A stretch of DNA of 64,000 nucleotides from Membranipora membranacea (GCA_914767715.1 OU612069.1:21201387-21265386); one strand, 5' to 3'. Shown: positions 27,001 through 36,973, counted from the stretch's first letter. Notes: generated from the letters alone by a model not told the origin. Made by a program: numbers and translations.

Positions 27001-30000
27001 CAGGTGTTTGCAGAGACAGTAGATTATGTATGATCTCTGTTGGCTATGTAAATATCAGCTGCTCAATGTATCACTGGATCTTGGTTACACGCAGAGCCCC
27101 GGCTGGGGAGGGGGGTAGGCAAGGCAAAAGTCTGGGGGCTCAGACTATGTTTACAGCTAAGTAATCTGTTAACACTCTCCTCACTCTTCTGTTCACCCTA
27201 CCAGCCTCGCACATAAATTTCAGTCCAACCCATCAAAAAACCCTCTCTCACGCAATGTTTGAAGAATTGACTACTCCTACTATATCCACCAGAGAATTGG
27301 CGGAAAACCCAGACCGTTGACTACCTTGCTTCTGGCAAGTCGAAAATTTACAAACTACAACTTTAGGCTTTGATTTCTCATCAAATGATGAATATATACG
27401 TATGGAAATTCCTCAAGATCATTCAGTTTTCTCAGCAATCGAAATGCAACCCATTATTTGTACTTGTACCAGGTCGCTAAATATAAATCCTTGAATATAC
27501 AGGCTGCCAGTAGTCTGTATTAATATACATTTGATATAACACATACAGAAATAATACCACACCATATAATATATATTACTGTATATATTACTAGTATATT
27601 GTATATCACTGTATTGTTAATGTATTGTATATTATGACAGGTTCCCCTGTGGTATCCCGAGTACCTGTCGTAGTACCTGTCACGGTAAAAGGTAGTGGTC
27701 TTCACATCTGTGAGGAGGACAAAATGGCCGCCTTCGTCATCAACTCTGCTGGTCAGCAAGGTCAACCAGAGGTCAGGATTGAAGGTATGTGTGTCAAATG
27801 TGGCCACCAAGAAAAAAGCTTCTACATTTTGCCCAAAGTTTCGGTAATATCTGATAATATCTGATAGTATCAGATGAGCTTTATTCTGCCTGGAGATTGA
27901 TAAATATTGATAAGCAGTTTCCCTAGATCAAAACGTTTTTATTCAATTAGGCTCGATTTGAAGTTGCCCTTCCCCACTCAAGAGCATCCCCCCCCCCATT
28001 CCCTGCCTAGCTACCTCTGTTTTTCTAGTAAGGTAAACTACCACCTATGAGTGCACTAGAAGTTGATTGATCCATGAAATTGAATCACAAAATTGTACTC
28101 TTCTCACAGCCATGACGGTACTGGATTGTGCTCCCATGGCTATGGCTGCATTGTGTAACTATATGCTTTCCAAACACAAACACACATCCTAAAACACATT
28201 GGTAACGAGACTCCTCTGATCGGTATTAGAATACTATTGAATGTAATGATTGGCCTGTGACCTATATATGATATCTAATCATAGAAATATGAGGCTTCAT
28301 TACGAGATGACGTGTCAGTTATTATTCAGTTGTCTCCCATTTCCAGCCTGACAATAAGTGTCAGGTGATGCTCCTCATGGTTGACTTGAAGTTCACTACC
28401 CAGTCATACAGTGTCAGATTTATAAACATTCCATCATCAGCTGTTGATTTCATTCATGTTAATTTTTTTGCCCTCGATGAATAGAATGTATTCCATGTTT
28501 ATATACCGATAGTGACACCAACATATGTAAAAGAACCAACAAGTCCATGTGATTTAGTGAAGAGCTATTTATGTTCTTTAAAAAGTAACTTTTCGGCAAA
28601 GTCTTTCAGTCAACGTTTAAGTCAATCTGTATTAGCCATTGATACAGCAACCCCACTTTTGTCTTGGTTGAGGGACAGCTGATATTAAGGCTTCTCTGCT
28701 CACAGGTCGATGAGGGTATTGCCATGTGTGATGGTATGACTAGCTGTGTTCTTTCTAGCCAGAAGTATCTCCACCTAGTGCTCTCTAGTCCAAACAAATA
28801 ACAACGATTGGCTCTGACATCTAAAAATATGTACATTATACCTTTATTCACACAGCCTTCATGGGTAACTCGAAATCTCAATCTTTGTTTACACAGAGAT
28901 TTTTTCTTTGTTTCTGTACAGAACCTCATTCATATTTTTTTCTATCGATTTTCAGGCCCACATTCTGTTGCTAAGTGTGATATACAGCCCATAGACGTCG
29001 GAAATGAGAGTAACTACAAAGTTACATATGTTCCTGTGGAGACTGGTATTTACAATGTCTATGTTAAATGGAATGGCAAAGATCTGGAAGGTTTGTTGGT
29101 TGTTCATCTGTATACATTACCAAGTCATCTGTGGAGGTCTTCTATCCCGTTTTCCCCCATTAGCATTGTGACCTTGTGGTTTACGTTATTTTGGTGCAAT
29201 AATCGTGGCGAATTTGACATCTGTTTAGCAACCCTAAATCTAAGCCCAACGATTGAGATTTGAGATTTGGCTTATTTCATTCAATCATCATCAATAACGA
29301 TGGTATCGAATGCAAAGGGGGAGGGAGGGAGGGAGGGAGGGAGAGAGGGAGGGAGGGAGGGAGGGAGGGGGAGTGCAATAGCTTGGAGTATCCAGCTAAC
29401 ATTGCCTCATCCACTCAGCAGAAGTGATCAATAATCTCATACTATCATATATCAATGTATGATATCACACTCATATTTGTCTGTAGGATCTCCGTATCAC
29501 CCGAGAGTTGTGGACTCGCGTAAAGTAAGACTAGAGGGAGACTGGCACACTCACCTAGATAGAGAAGAGAAACTACAGCTAATAGTCGGACAGACTAAAC
29601 GCTTACTATTCGATGTATCTAGAGCTGGACCAGGTAAGTGGTTGTTACCGCTCCCCCAATACATCTCACCAAAAAGGCTGGTTATGGAATATATCACAAC
29701 GCAATTTTCTCTAATTATTTTTCAAGCGTGTAGGGAAGCAAAAGAAAACGCATTTGCACAGTCACCCATAAACTATACATCATTGAGAAGCTGAGGATAC
29801 CCTGATAATGGTAATGTGTATAATTCAATGACATCATTTGTCTGTCTTGAGAAGCTTTGTTGGATGGCTTTTTTATCCCTCTCATCAAGCCGACAGACCG
29901 GTCAGGATTACTGTAGTATATTATCCAGGGTTACACCGCCTTCTGTAACTGTCACACCCTGTATTTAATAATACTATGATTTTTGTCAACACATCCATGA

Positions 30001-33000
30001 CCTTGCCATGCCTATGACCAGGTTGGGTGGACACTAGGCTATCCTATCTACACCCTAGAGGTGGACATCGCCTGCTGCCTCATCTCGTAGAGAATGTCAT
30101 TCAGAGTTCAGGCCCAACTTTGTGTAGCTTATCCTGTGTTTTTATCAGGGCATGTAGGTTATGCCACCCGTCACTTGCTGTCAGCCAGCCAAGCATCTAA
30201 TGAGCTGTCAGCAAACTTAGGTATAAAAACAGGCACAGCCTTACCCTACCCACTATTCTATAAATCTATTCCATCGCGCTGTGACAGTCATAGTTAGCTC
30301 CCGTTACTCCGCTCTGTGGTTATACAGGAGACCTGAAGGCGTACTCCACCTCTGACTTGCTGCAGTGCTCTGTCACAGAGAAGGATCAGTTCCATTATTA
30401 TGTGGATATAACTCCTAAAGAGATCGGTGAGGCCCCTGTCACTGTAACGTGGAGCGACTTCGCTATACCTCAATCCCCTGTCATGTAAGTAACTAACAAT
30501 TAACAAAATAACTATAAATACCGTCGCTTCTTCCATATTCAGCAGTGAAATCAATCTTGCTGCTTCTCATTGGTATAGAATACTGCAGTTTCAGATACCA
30601 GAAGAGGGTAAGCAACTCCAATAACTGGCAAAATTAATATTGCATGTAATCAGGGTGAATGGACAGGATAATATCCTTGCCATTCTCCCTGATTACATGC
30701 ACTATTTATTTCAGTGGTGGGGATTTTAATGTATTTCTTATTTTAATGATTTTTTTCTTGCAGGGCGTCCATCACAGAAGAAAGGCAACCCAGGAAATCA
30801 AATAAGGTACAATAGATCTCAAATCTCAAACTGGAGAATTGACAGCAAAGCCATTGTAGTGCCTGCCCGTCTTCTAGCTAGTCAACTTTTCTATTAATCT
30901 AATCAAATAATTTATGATGTGGTGTCACATCATTTATATTTTATTTCCCTATATGGACGCTGTTTGTTGTCTGCCCTGGTTAAGTGAACTTCAGGTTAAC
31001 TCAATTACTCATGGCTTGTGGCAATTCATAAACAGGTATCACCAAAAAGTACCCTAAAGCTACTGTCTGTACTTTCACACTCTATACAGACTTTGCATTT
31101 CCTGCCCGGACAAACATTTCTACGAGTAACGATTGGCGTTATTTTGACAGGTTGTGCTGTTAGGACAGGGATTTCAGTCTGCACTTGTTGGTCAGGAGGC
31201 AGAGTTCTATATTGATGGTAGTCTGGCTGAACAGGGTAGGTAGTTTATAGTGACTTGACTGGTGATTAATTATCCATAGCTATTTTGCTACTAATCTAGA
31301 GGCATCAATCAGCATCTGTTTGCTTGTCAATAGTATTGCAGTAATACCGTCTTGCTCCAATATGAGCCTTTATGTACCTGGTCACCAGATTCTTTAGTAC
31401 AGCATGTGTTAGAGTCTGTTGACAGCGGCTGACAAATGACAACAAGTATAAGGCTAAAACCGCTGATGTATATTCATGGATGGGGGAATTTATCTGACCC
31501 TGAACAACAAAATGGCCATTTATGCGTGGTTCAAGGAACTCACTTCTAATCTTCTAGTTCAGTGTTGGTACATCTGATCACTTGCAAAACTTTTATAAAG
31601 CAGTTTGCCTGAGTGTTATACGGTTGATTCGTCAATCAATAGATAACCTAAAGCTGCATATTTTTAGCTGTATTCAATTACTGACACAATCATGTGCGCT
31701 GATGGAATATCTCAACAAATCGGAGCATAATTATTGTGTGTTTCACCAACGATTGATGAATTCAAGTGGTTAAAGCTTGAGCCTGCCTTATCCCCTCCTC
31801 GATAATGTTTACTAATGAGAAGACAACTCTCATTTAGTTGAATTTTCTCAGTTTGTCACCTCTGTGACCCCTCAGAGATAGCTCTAGGGAATAGTGTGCA
31901 GCTGAGTAAATTTTAAACCAAAGACTATCTGTTATATAAACCTCAAGTCAAAATGTGCACCTCTCATTGAATAATTACAGAACATTAATAATCGCTATCA
32001 AAAATGCAGTACACAAGTTCTTCCTATTTTAGGTCTGCTTTTCTTTTTTATTTTGCATTGTACCAACAACATTTCGATAAGAAATGATAAAGTTGCCAAT
32101 GTAAAGTTTCAAACAAAATATTGAGAAAAACATTAATTAATAAATTAAATAATATTTATATTTTTTGTTAGGTTCCCCGGATGTTGTGCTGAAGAACTCG
32201 AGGCTGGATAGACTTCCTGTTAATGTTCAGTCTATATCACCACAAGAGTACAAGTGTACCTATACTGTAGAGAACTCAGGTATTATACGCTTACATATAC
32301 TGTAGAGAACTCTGGTATTATACGCTTACATATACTGTAGAGAACTCAGGTATTATACGCTTACATATACTGTAGAGAACTCAGGTATTATACGCTTACA
32401 TAGATTAAAACCCCCTTCTACCCATTATCTAGTCTTGTTATACGTACTGCTGCATCTGTGATTTATTGTTAGTCTTTGACCCTATGAGAATATAAATAAT
32501 AATTCCAGTATTGTAATAATTCCAGTAATAAATTAACCCTGAATTGAGTGATTGAGAATACAGGGGTGGACAGGCATGGTTAGTTTGGTTAACCATCTGG
32601 CGGAACCCAAAATATAAATAGATTGATGACACCAGAAAATCTCCCCATAAGAAAGCACGTAGAAGGAATAGCCATTAACTATTTGTTGTATGTCTGCCTT
32701 CACAAGTTCGAGCTTCCTTCTTGTTAACTGGACTGTTTAAGGTACTGCAGCTGTACGGGCGCTTCAATGTATTGATACCTCTAGATTCATTGGCTTTGAC
32801 CCGGATGAGAATTCTGGTTCTGATAATAATACGATGTGAACGGAAGTTACTTGTCTGGTTTGAAAATACATCCGGTGGCACCTCAGATACAAGTTTATTG
32901 ATGTCGTCATTAAGACAAACTCATCTAAGAAGGAACAAAGAAGGCATTGCCACACCACCATACATACCCACATGATGTATTACATTTTGTATACTGTATT

Positions 33001-35402
33001 GCAGGTACATATATGTTACATGTAAGCTGGAATGATCATGATCTGGACCAATCACCATACACTGTAATAGTCCTAGATCCTAGTACTGGATCTACTTCAT
33101 CTATATCGGGTATGACTATGATCTGTTCTACCTTTTTTTGGGGAAAAAGGCTAATACTAGATCATGTGAGAGTGCATAGTGATGCTCGAGTTATCCTTAT
33201 CCCCTAGCCCTGCATGTCACAATGGGCGCATGTCGATTTTAGAACTTTGTTATTGGAATAACTTATTATCTTGATGTCATTCAATATCAATTGGTTTTAC
33301 TGCATACCAAAATTAGGATTTTCACTACTAGTATTTTGGCCTGAACAGACCAGCATTACTGTTTCATTCTTAAAGTTCATTCTTTAAGTCAATCTTACTT
33401 TTCAAGCAAAAGCATATGCTGTCTCAATCTGATCTCAAGTTCAAAAATGATACCAAAAACTTGAGTCTTTCCCATTCAATTTAGTGATGGGGGAAATTAT
33501 AAATATTAGCCAAAATTCCAATCTTTTCGGCAAGAAATAACGCACTCACTGAATGTTTTACAGATCACGGACAGGATAAGATAACTGCCCTCGGGCCAGG
33601 TATAGATCACGGTATACTTCCTAACTTTAACGGTAGATTCGATATTAACACTGAGGACGCCGGATCTGGAGAGTGTGAGGTCAAAATAAAGGGACCTAAA
33701 GGTAGGCATGGTACTTATTCTCTCATCTTATCATGTACACTGATCGTGTGATATACTATTAACTATTGCATGTTCATCTCTGATCGATAGAGAGTGAACT
33801 AGTTCACCTAGAATTGGTACCATCGCAAGGAATTTGGTGTGACAACCCGAGTTCAATTTTTTTCAAATTTTGGGGAGGGTACATGTTACGTACTCCTACT
33901 AAATTGACTCTAACGATCAGAGATACACATGTTAATAGTGTAGTCTCGATCATGTGTAACAATGTGGCCTAATAATGTTCCCATTTATTTTCACTCCCGT
34001 GACAACTCTCTAAAAATGTAAAAGGCTCTGAGTTTCATTGAACATTTTTATAGATGGGTTAGATATAAGGGTCCTGTGCGCTATCACGCTATATTTTGGA
34101 TAAACAAATCAAGCCATCTTTGATATTGACCTGATAAGATGGGCTATGTTTAAGCCCAGGTAGGAAAATCAAGATTGCCAGGAGAACTCACTTATGTTTT
34201 AATTCATTGTATATGAGTTTTTTATGACTATGAGCTATGAACTAAGCAGGAAGATGAAGTTACTAAGCTTGAGTGATATGATAAAATATTTACTAAAATC
34301 TAAAGGTTTGTCCGGATTTGTGTTTTATTTCAATATTATATAAATATAATGTACAACTACAACTTGCTGATGTTTGTATGACAGGTAATGTGGCGTTCAA
34401 GTCGGAGCGCAAAGGTAGAACATTACACTGTGAGTATAACCCTATTGAGATAGGATTATATGTGATACACATTCGCTGGTCGGGACAGGAGATTGATATC
34501 AGCCCTATACTCGTATATGTATTTGATACATACGAAGAACTCAACAGGTATGCATATCAGCTGGCGATATCGCTCATGTTTCAATCCCATCTAGCGCGAG
34601 TGTTATATGATTTGCTTGTATTCGAAGTTGCTTCCCCTCGAAATGCTGACTGCGCACCATCAGCATGTAAATGACAGAAATGCAAGCATATGAATGATTC
34701 ATCGAACTCGTTCTGTATCTCACCAAAATGATTTAAATCCCCTATAATTGCACGTAATTGAAATGATTTGTCCAAATTCTTGATCTGATGATACCTTGAA
34801 ACAACAATATAATGGTTGCAAACATTGATATGAATATATATCAGTGGTTGCAAACCCAAATGTTCTGTCCAAACCTAACCAGCAACCATAACATGTCAGA
34901 GTTAACTTCTCACACTTCCTAATAATGAAAGCTCCTATGTTTACTTTCAAAAGAACCAGTCCTACCCTATAGAAGCAGAGCGGACAACAAATTTGAAGGA
35001 AATCAAGTGCCCGTAGGATAGGGAATTTTTCTATGAAAACTCTTATAGTTCCACCTTACTTTTCTTGATGTTCACCGATGTTAACGATATGTTTATAGAT
35101 ATAAAGATCAGGGAATACTCCCTGTGATGATGTCCAGCCAAGAAAGTCTGACATCACGACTAAATCAACCAATCAGAGCTGTGAATGGTAGAAAGGCTAA
35201 ATCTCTACAGTACACACAGAGAAACGGAGACGGGTTTCAAGCGTACGCCCCTCCACAGAGAGGCTATACGATTGCTGGTCCTGTGGGTAACGGGCATAAT
35301 GGAGGATTTGAGAGAGGGAGTAAAGGGAAGAAATCTTTCTTCATTGCCCGAGAGAATGCTCCGTCTCGACAGTCCAAGTCTAGCTTCATCGCTAACCGTT
35401 AG
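83..35402 (+). CDS. FLN: Filamin-family actin-binding protein, 35 exons (5' partial)
   Basis: Filamins bind F-actin through CH domains and cross-link or scaffold it through Ig-like repeats at the cell cortex. Exons read from splice sites and frame: 83-250, 1485-1573, 1774-1874, 2117-2182, 2738-2844, 3558-3667, 3829-3934, 4951-5141, 5532-5696, 6162-6293, 6718-6853, 7421-7558, 7936-8022, 8161-8247, 9057-9203, 9428-9511, 9818-9949, 10605-10784, 11060-11254, 11949-12029, 12757-12897, 13542-13715, 14242-14295, 27641-27784, 28956-29090, 29487-29633, 30328-30484, 30579-30607, 30764-30855, 31151-31235, 32172-32279, 33005-33109, 33564-33701, 34385-34547, 35099-35402. Phases agree throughout and give 1492 visible residues. 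The start codon and first CH helix lie before the window. The donor at 30855 (ATT|gtagtg) is weak and was chosen to keep frame, because the better-looking donor at 30806 causes a stop. Most exons join in phase 1. An AATAAA lies at 35462-35467, 60 nt past the stop. Confidence 0.93.
2312..2690. mobile_element. ~380-bp TIR element, copy 1
   Basis: Similar along its length to 35584-35960 (aaagggcaaccagg start, tttaggggaggttc and agcacaggctaaat inside, tttgaaaccttg near the end). It lies in a filamin intron and has lost clean ends. Confidence 0.8.
2996..3487. mobile_element. ~475-bp TIR element with 8-bp flanking repeat
   Basis: Both ends carry tagcctggg(t/c)aggct in inverted orientation, with ~50 bp of diverged similarity, and both are flanked by gttatata (2996-3003 and 3480-3487). 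There is no coding capacity. A non-autonomous DNA transposon, perhaps of the 8-bp-duplication (hAT-like) type, in a filamin intron. Confidence 0.75.
7601..7684 (+). repeat. 14-bp tandem repeat, six copies
   Basis: Six head-to-tail copies of acatcactagacgg with one to four changes each fill exactly 84 bp, about 40 bp into a filamin intron. Confidence 0.9.
14356..14595. mobile_element. 240-bp TIR element (attcatggattag ends), copy 1
   Basis: attcatggattag at the left end and its exact inverse ctaatccatgaat at the right. Internal stretches (tatctgaccct-aacaa, caattactgacacaa) match the copy at 31472-31761. Non-coding. Confidence 0.75.
16016..16085 (+). repeat. Dispersed repeat B, copy 1
   Basis: ctagtctgagcccccagact (a self-complementary end) followed by tttgcc and a long G run. 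The same end occurs inverted at 19325-19415 and 27080-27152. Confidence 0.65.
16861..16920 (+). repeat. 20-bp tandem repeat, three identical copies
   Basis: ggtattccgacctgatatgc occurs three times with no change, in the long filamin intron. Perfect identity suggests recent expansion. Confidence 0.95.
18296..18495 (+). repeat. Dispersed repeat A, copy 1
   Basis: Begins ggcccatagttctagggg then aggcag...ctgcctccct and ends near cctggtgatgcttctga. Homologous over ~195 bp to 26361-26557 and, inverted, to 44893-45063. The aggcag/ctgcct pair forms a terminal hairpin. Confidence 0.75.
19325..19415 (-). repeat. Dispersed repeat B, copy 2 (inverted)
   Basis: Minus strand reads ctagtctgagccccccag, then gctcgacgg and a run of C/G as in copy 1. 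With copy 1 it forms a 3.3-kb-spaced inverted pair in the long intron. Confidence 0.6.
20309..22458 (-). CDS. Unrecognised acidic protein with Cys-x-Ser-x-Cys repeats and SIM-like motifs
   Basis: Two exons, 21459-22458 and 20309-21252, are joined across a 206-bp intron with a good donor (GAG G|gtaaga) and a tatag acceptor. They encode 647 residues starting MSIVKQDNY. The first ~270 residues are polar, rich in Asn, His and Ser, with a few Cys (CDNCKQ). Residues ~275-480 are dominated by Asp, Glu and Ser, with two V-I/V-E-I-S motifs and four [H/Y]-x-C-x-S-x-C motifs. The C-terminus turns basic (RERETRRKDRRSRLRTLEL) and is probably helical or coiled. No known fold is visible. It lies antisense in the long filamin intron. 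Inference only: a nuclear, SUMO-binding or metal-binding disordered protein. Both exons being long open frames joined by consensus sites argues that the gene is real. Confidence 0.75.
24783..24878. mobile_element. 80-bp fold-back insertion with 8-bp duplication
   Basis: The element 24791-24870 starts aagccttattacagc and ends gctgtgataaggctt; the arms pair over most of the length around a short centre. gttctaca flanks both sides (24783-24790, 24871-24878), as expected for a target-site duplication. Confidence 0.8.
26361..26557 (+). repeat. Dispersed repeat A, copy 2
   Basis: Begins aggcccgtagttctaggg and ends ccccttctggtgatgcttcgg. Same internal order as copy 1 (tggcctaa, ccatgtcag-atc, ggatttcc, ggggaggag). 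Confidence 0.75.
27080..27152 (-). repeat. Dispersed repeat B, copy 3 (inverted)
   Basis: Minus strand shares agtctgagcccccagact followed by tttgcc with copy 1, then cctccccagccggggctctg. Confidence 0.65.
29317..29374 (+). repeat. GGGA-repeat tract (G-quadruplex candidate)
   Basis: About 58 bp of nearly uninterrupted ggga/gggag units lie in a filamin intron between the exons at 28956 and 29487. More than ten runs of three or more G on the sense strand could fold as a G-quadruplex in DNA or pre-mRNA. Confidence 0.85.
30641..30701. repeat. 61-bp hairpin in a filamin intron
   Basis: tgcatgtaatcagggtgaatgg and its inverse pair over 22 bp with one mismatch. It lies between the small exon at 30579-30607 and the exon at 30764. 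Confidence 0.8.
31472..31761. mobile_element. 290-bp TIR element, diverged copy 2
   Basis: Starts attcatggatggggg and ends gattgatgaat, with internal tatctgaccctgaacaa and caattactgacacaa shared with 14356-14595. It sits in a filamin intron. Confidence 0.65.
32259..32405 (+). repeat. 35-bp tandem repeat containing a splice donor
   Basis: The unit runs from tatactgtagagaactcag in the last bases of a filamin exon into gtattatacgcttaca of the intron. The exon-intron junction itself (donor at 32280) is the first copy; donors gtatta recur at 32315, 32350 and 32385. The second copy has ctctg|gt, the others ctcag|gt. Confidence 0.95.
35099..35402 (+). other. Basic, disordered C-terminal tail exon of filamin
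   Basis: The final exon encodes about 101 residues rich in Ser, Arg, Gln, Gly and Asn with no Ig-fold signature, ending KKSFFIARENAPSRQSKSS then FIANR and TAG at 35400. Two related short motifs (SFFIARENA and SSFIANR) close the protein. In vertebrate filamins the last module is the Ig repeat that mediates dimerisation; here it is replaced or followed by a tail. The reading frame is fixed by phase from the preceding exon, which ends AAC AG|gtatgc. Confidence 0.8.
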
Positions 35403-35579
35403 AATATCTGCTACGATATTCCCAACAGATACTATTTATAACTCTATATGATCTGATAACAAATAAAAAGTAACCACTATATTATTATATTACGACAATC
35501 ACTTATCCATTCATAATCCACAAAACTTCAGTTTTGTTTTACTCATATAATATGTTCACTTTACCCATGAAATGTTTAT

Positions 35580-35964
35580 TTAAAGGGCAACCAAGGTTTC
35601 GCAGCGATGCATTAATGGGTAGTAAATTATGTGCTAGGCAGCATCAGCTTTGTGCATTACGTGACGCAAAACTCAAAGTAGTTGCTGACTCTAAGCTGGG
35701 TAACACTTCAATTTAGGGGAGGTTCCAAGACTTTGCTGTAATAATTATAGAGCACAGGCTAAATAAAAACAGGAACAGGAAACTGCTCTGTGGTATTCTA
35801 TTTTAGCTGAGTTTGAGTACCTGATGGATGAAATGTTTCCTAATAACTCTGGCTGAATAATCATCCGAATTAGATTTGGTCTTTTTCCCTATTTCCCTAT
35901 ATGGAGAAGGTGCAATCTGCTATCAATCAATGAGAACATGTTTGAAACCTTGGTTGCACTTTAA
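35580..35964. mobile_element. ~380-bp TIR element, copy 2, flanked by TTAA
   Basis: Begins agggcaaccaagg and ends ccttggttgcact, nearly perfect inverted ends, directly flanked by TTAA on each side (35580-35583, 35961-35964). It has no transposase and lies 180 bp past the filamin stop, beyond its AATAAA. The TTAA flanks recall piggyBac-type target choice, but the termini do not look typical, so the superfamily is open. Confidence 0.8.
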
Positions 35965-36475
35965 TTGTGTTCAGTATTCCAGCACTGTCTGTTTGACATA
36001 GTGTTAAGTTTTAAGGTGGGCTATAAGGATAGCTCTTATTGGTAGTGATAAATGATTCCATTGGAAATTATATGCTGTATATACACCACAGCAAGTTAAT
36101 TAATATTTTTAAATTCACTTTGAATGACATAATTATTTCTAACATTTATATTCTTAGTTGTTTTCTTGATTACATTCCATTTACACCAAACCACTACTCA
36201 ATGCTAAACAGTAACCAAAAATGACAGTACCAATTTTTATTTTTTGAACTGTATTTCACTGCTGTCAGCCCTCTCTAATTTGTATTAAGGCATTACTTAA
36301 ACTATGATATTATAATCTCATAACAATTTATAAATCATCTATTTTTAATCTCAATAAACATCACCTAATTTGTAATGCCCGAGAATATGATTAACTTAGA
36401 TAATGCACAATGGAATGGTGAGACTAAACAGTAGTCTATATTGTATAATTACAAGAACAACTCTTTGGTAAGAGA

Positions 36476-36495
36476 TGGTGGCCCTGAAAAGGGCC
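36476..36495 (-). terminator. H2B 3' stem-loop and downstream element
   Basis: Read on the minus strand, GGCCCTTTTCAGGGCC followed by ACCA is the canonical SLBP-binding histone 3' stem-loop, about 33 nt after the stop. At 36455-36469 follows ACCAAAGAGTTGTTC, a purine-rich element expected to base-pair with U7 snRNA and direct cleavage. Confidence 0.95.
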
Positions 36496-36528
36496 GTTGG
36501 GTTTGTTGGTCAGTTGAAGATCAGTTGT

Positions 36529-36897
36529 TTACTTGGAGCTGGTGTATTTGGTGACAGCCTTGGTTCCCTCAGACACAGCATGCTTGGCAAGCTCTCCTGG
36601 GAGGATCAATCTGACAGCGGTCTGGATCTCTCGGCTAGTGATGGTTGACCTCTTGTTGTAGTGAGCCAGTCTGGATGCTTCAGCTGCGATTCTCTCAAAG
36701 ACATCATTGACAAAGCTGTTCATGATGCTCATGGCCTTGCTGGAGACTCCAGTGTCAGGGTGCACCTGCTTGAGAACCTTGTATATGTAGATACCATAGC
36801 TCTCTTTCCTCTTCCTTTTCCTCTTCTTGTCTCCAGTTCTGGCTGCTTTAGCCTTTCCTGCCTTCTTGGCTCCTTTGCTGCTGACTTTGGGTGGCAT
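36529..36897 (-). CDS. H2B: Histone H2B
   Basis: A single-exon gene for 122 residues begins [17 protein letters not shown] and ends [11 protein letters not shown]. It contains the H2B core ([60 protein letters not shown]). H2B pairs with H2A in the nucleosome. The frame stays open 15 codons upstream, but the start at 36897 matches the conserved Pro-Pro/Ala-Lys N-terminus. It is divergent from H2A (456 bp between starts) and followed by the histone stem-loop, so it is a replication-dependent gene without poly(A). Confidence 0.97.
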   Translation of the reverse strand: MPPKVSSKGAKKAGKAKAARTGDKKRKRKRKESYGIYIYKVLKQVHPDTGVSSKAMSIMNSFVNDVFERIAAEASRLAHYNKRSTITSREIQTAVRLILPGELAKHAVSEGTKAVTKYTSSK

Positions 36898-36948
36898 GTT
36901 GAAATCAAGAGATAACTCAGTGAATGCTGCACATTGGAGCAATCTTAG

Positions 36949-36973
36949 ATTATATACTAGCTAGCATGCAAAT
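36949..36973 (-). promoter_or_regulatory. H2B TATA box with upstream octamer
   Basis: On the minus strand, a TATA-like TATATAAT (36949-36956) lies about 52 bp upstream of the H2B start codon. ATTTGCAT, the exact octamer motif bound by POU-domain Oct factors, lies about 10 bp further upstream (36966-36973). This is the arrangement known for vertebrate H2B promoters. Confidence 0.7.

Larger units (their letters stand above)
14296..27640 (+). other. 13.3-kb filamin intron hosting a nested gene and repeats
   Basis: The donor is gccag|gtgagt at 14295 and the acceptor is attatgacag at 27631-27640. The join is phase 1 and falls at the start of Ig repeat eight, and no filamin exon seems to be missing. 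The neighbouring introns are mostly 150-1500 bp. The intron holds a TIR element (14356-14595), a 20-bp triplet repeat (16861-16920), three copies from two dispersed repeat families, the nested acidic gene (20309-22458) and an 80-bp fold-back insertion (24791-24870). In 14600-16000, 16480-18290, 18500-19320, 22900-24780 and 24880-26360 I see only AT-rich DNA with short chance ORFs. Confidence 0.85.
5088..34547 (+). other. About eleven Ig-filamin repeats
   Basis: The exons from 5088 to 34547 encode consecutive modules of roughly 90-110 residues. Their repeated strand signatures are a central Y-x-Y/F-x-P-x3-G (YSVTFTPTGPG, YQAEYIPVILG, YKVTYVPVETG, HCEYNPIEIG) and a terminal GSPF-like turn (GSPITF, GSPFTM, DSPFDV, GSPWYV, GSPFLA, DSPFKC, GSPYHP, QSPYTV). 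I count eleven. The last (near 33564-34547) ends in ISPILVYVF. Repeat six is preceded by a proline-rich insert. A basic linker (30764-30855, GRPSQKKGNPGNQ) separates repeats nine and ten and could act as a hinge. Human filamins carry 24 repeats, so this protein is roughly half their length. Confidence 0.85.

Noticed and set aside
36661-36932. Other frames across the histone genes
   Set aside because: Shadows of the GC-biased histone codons.
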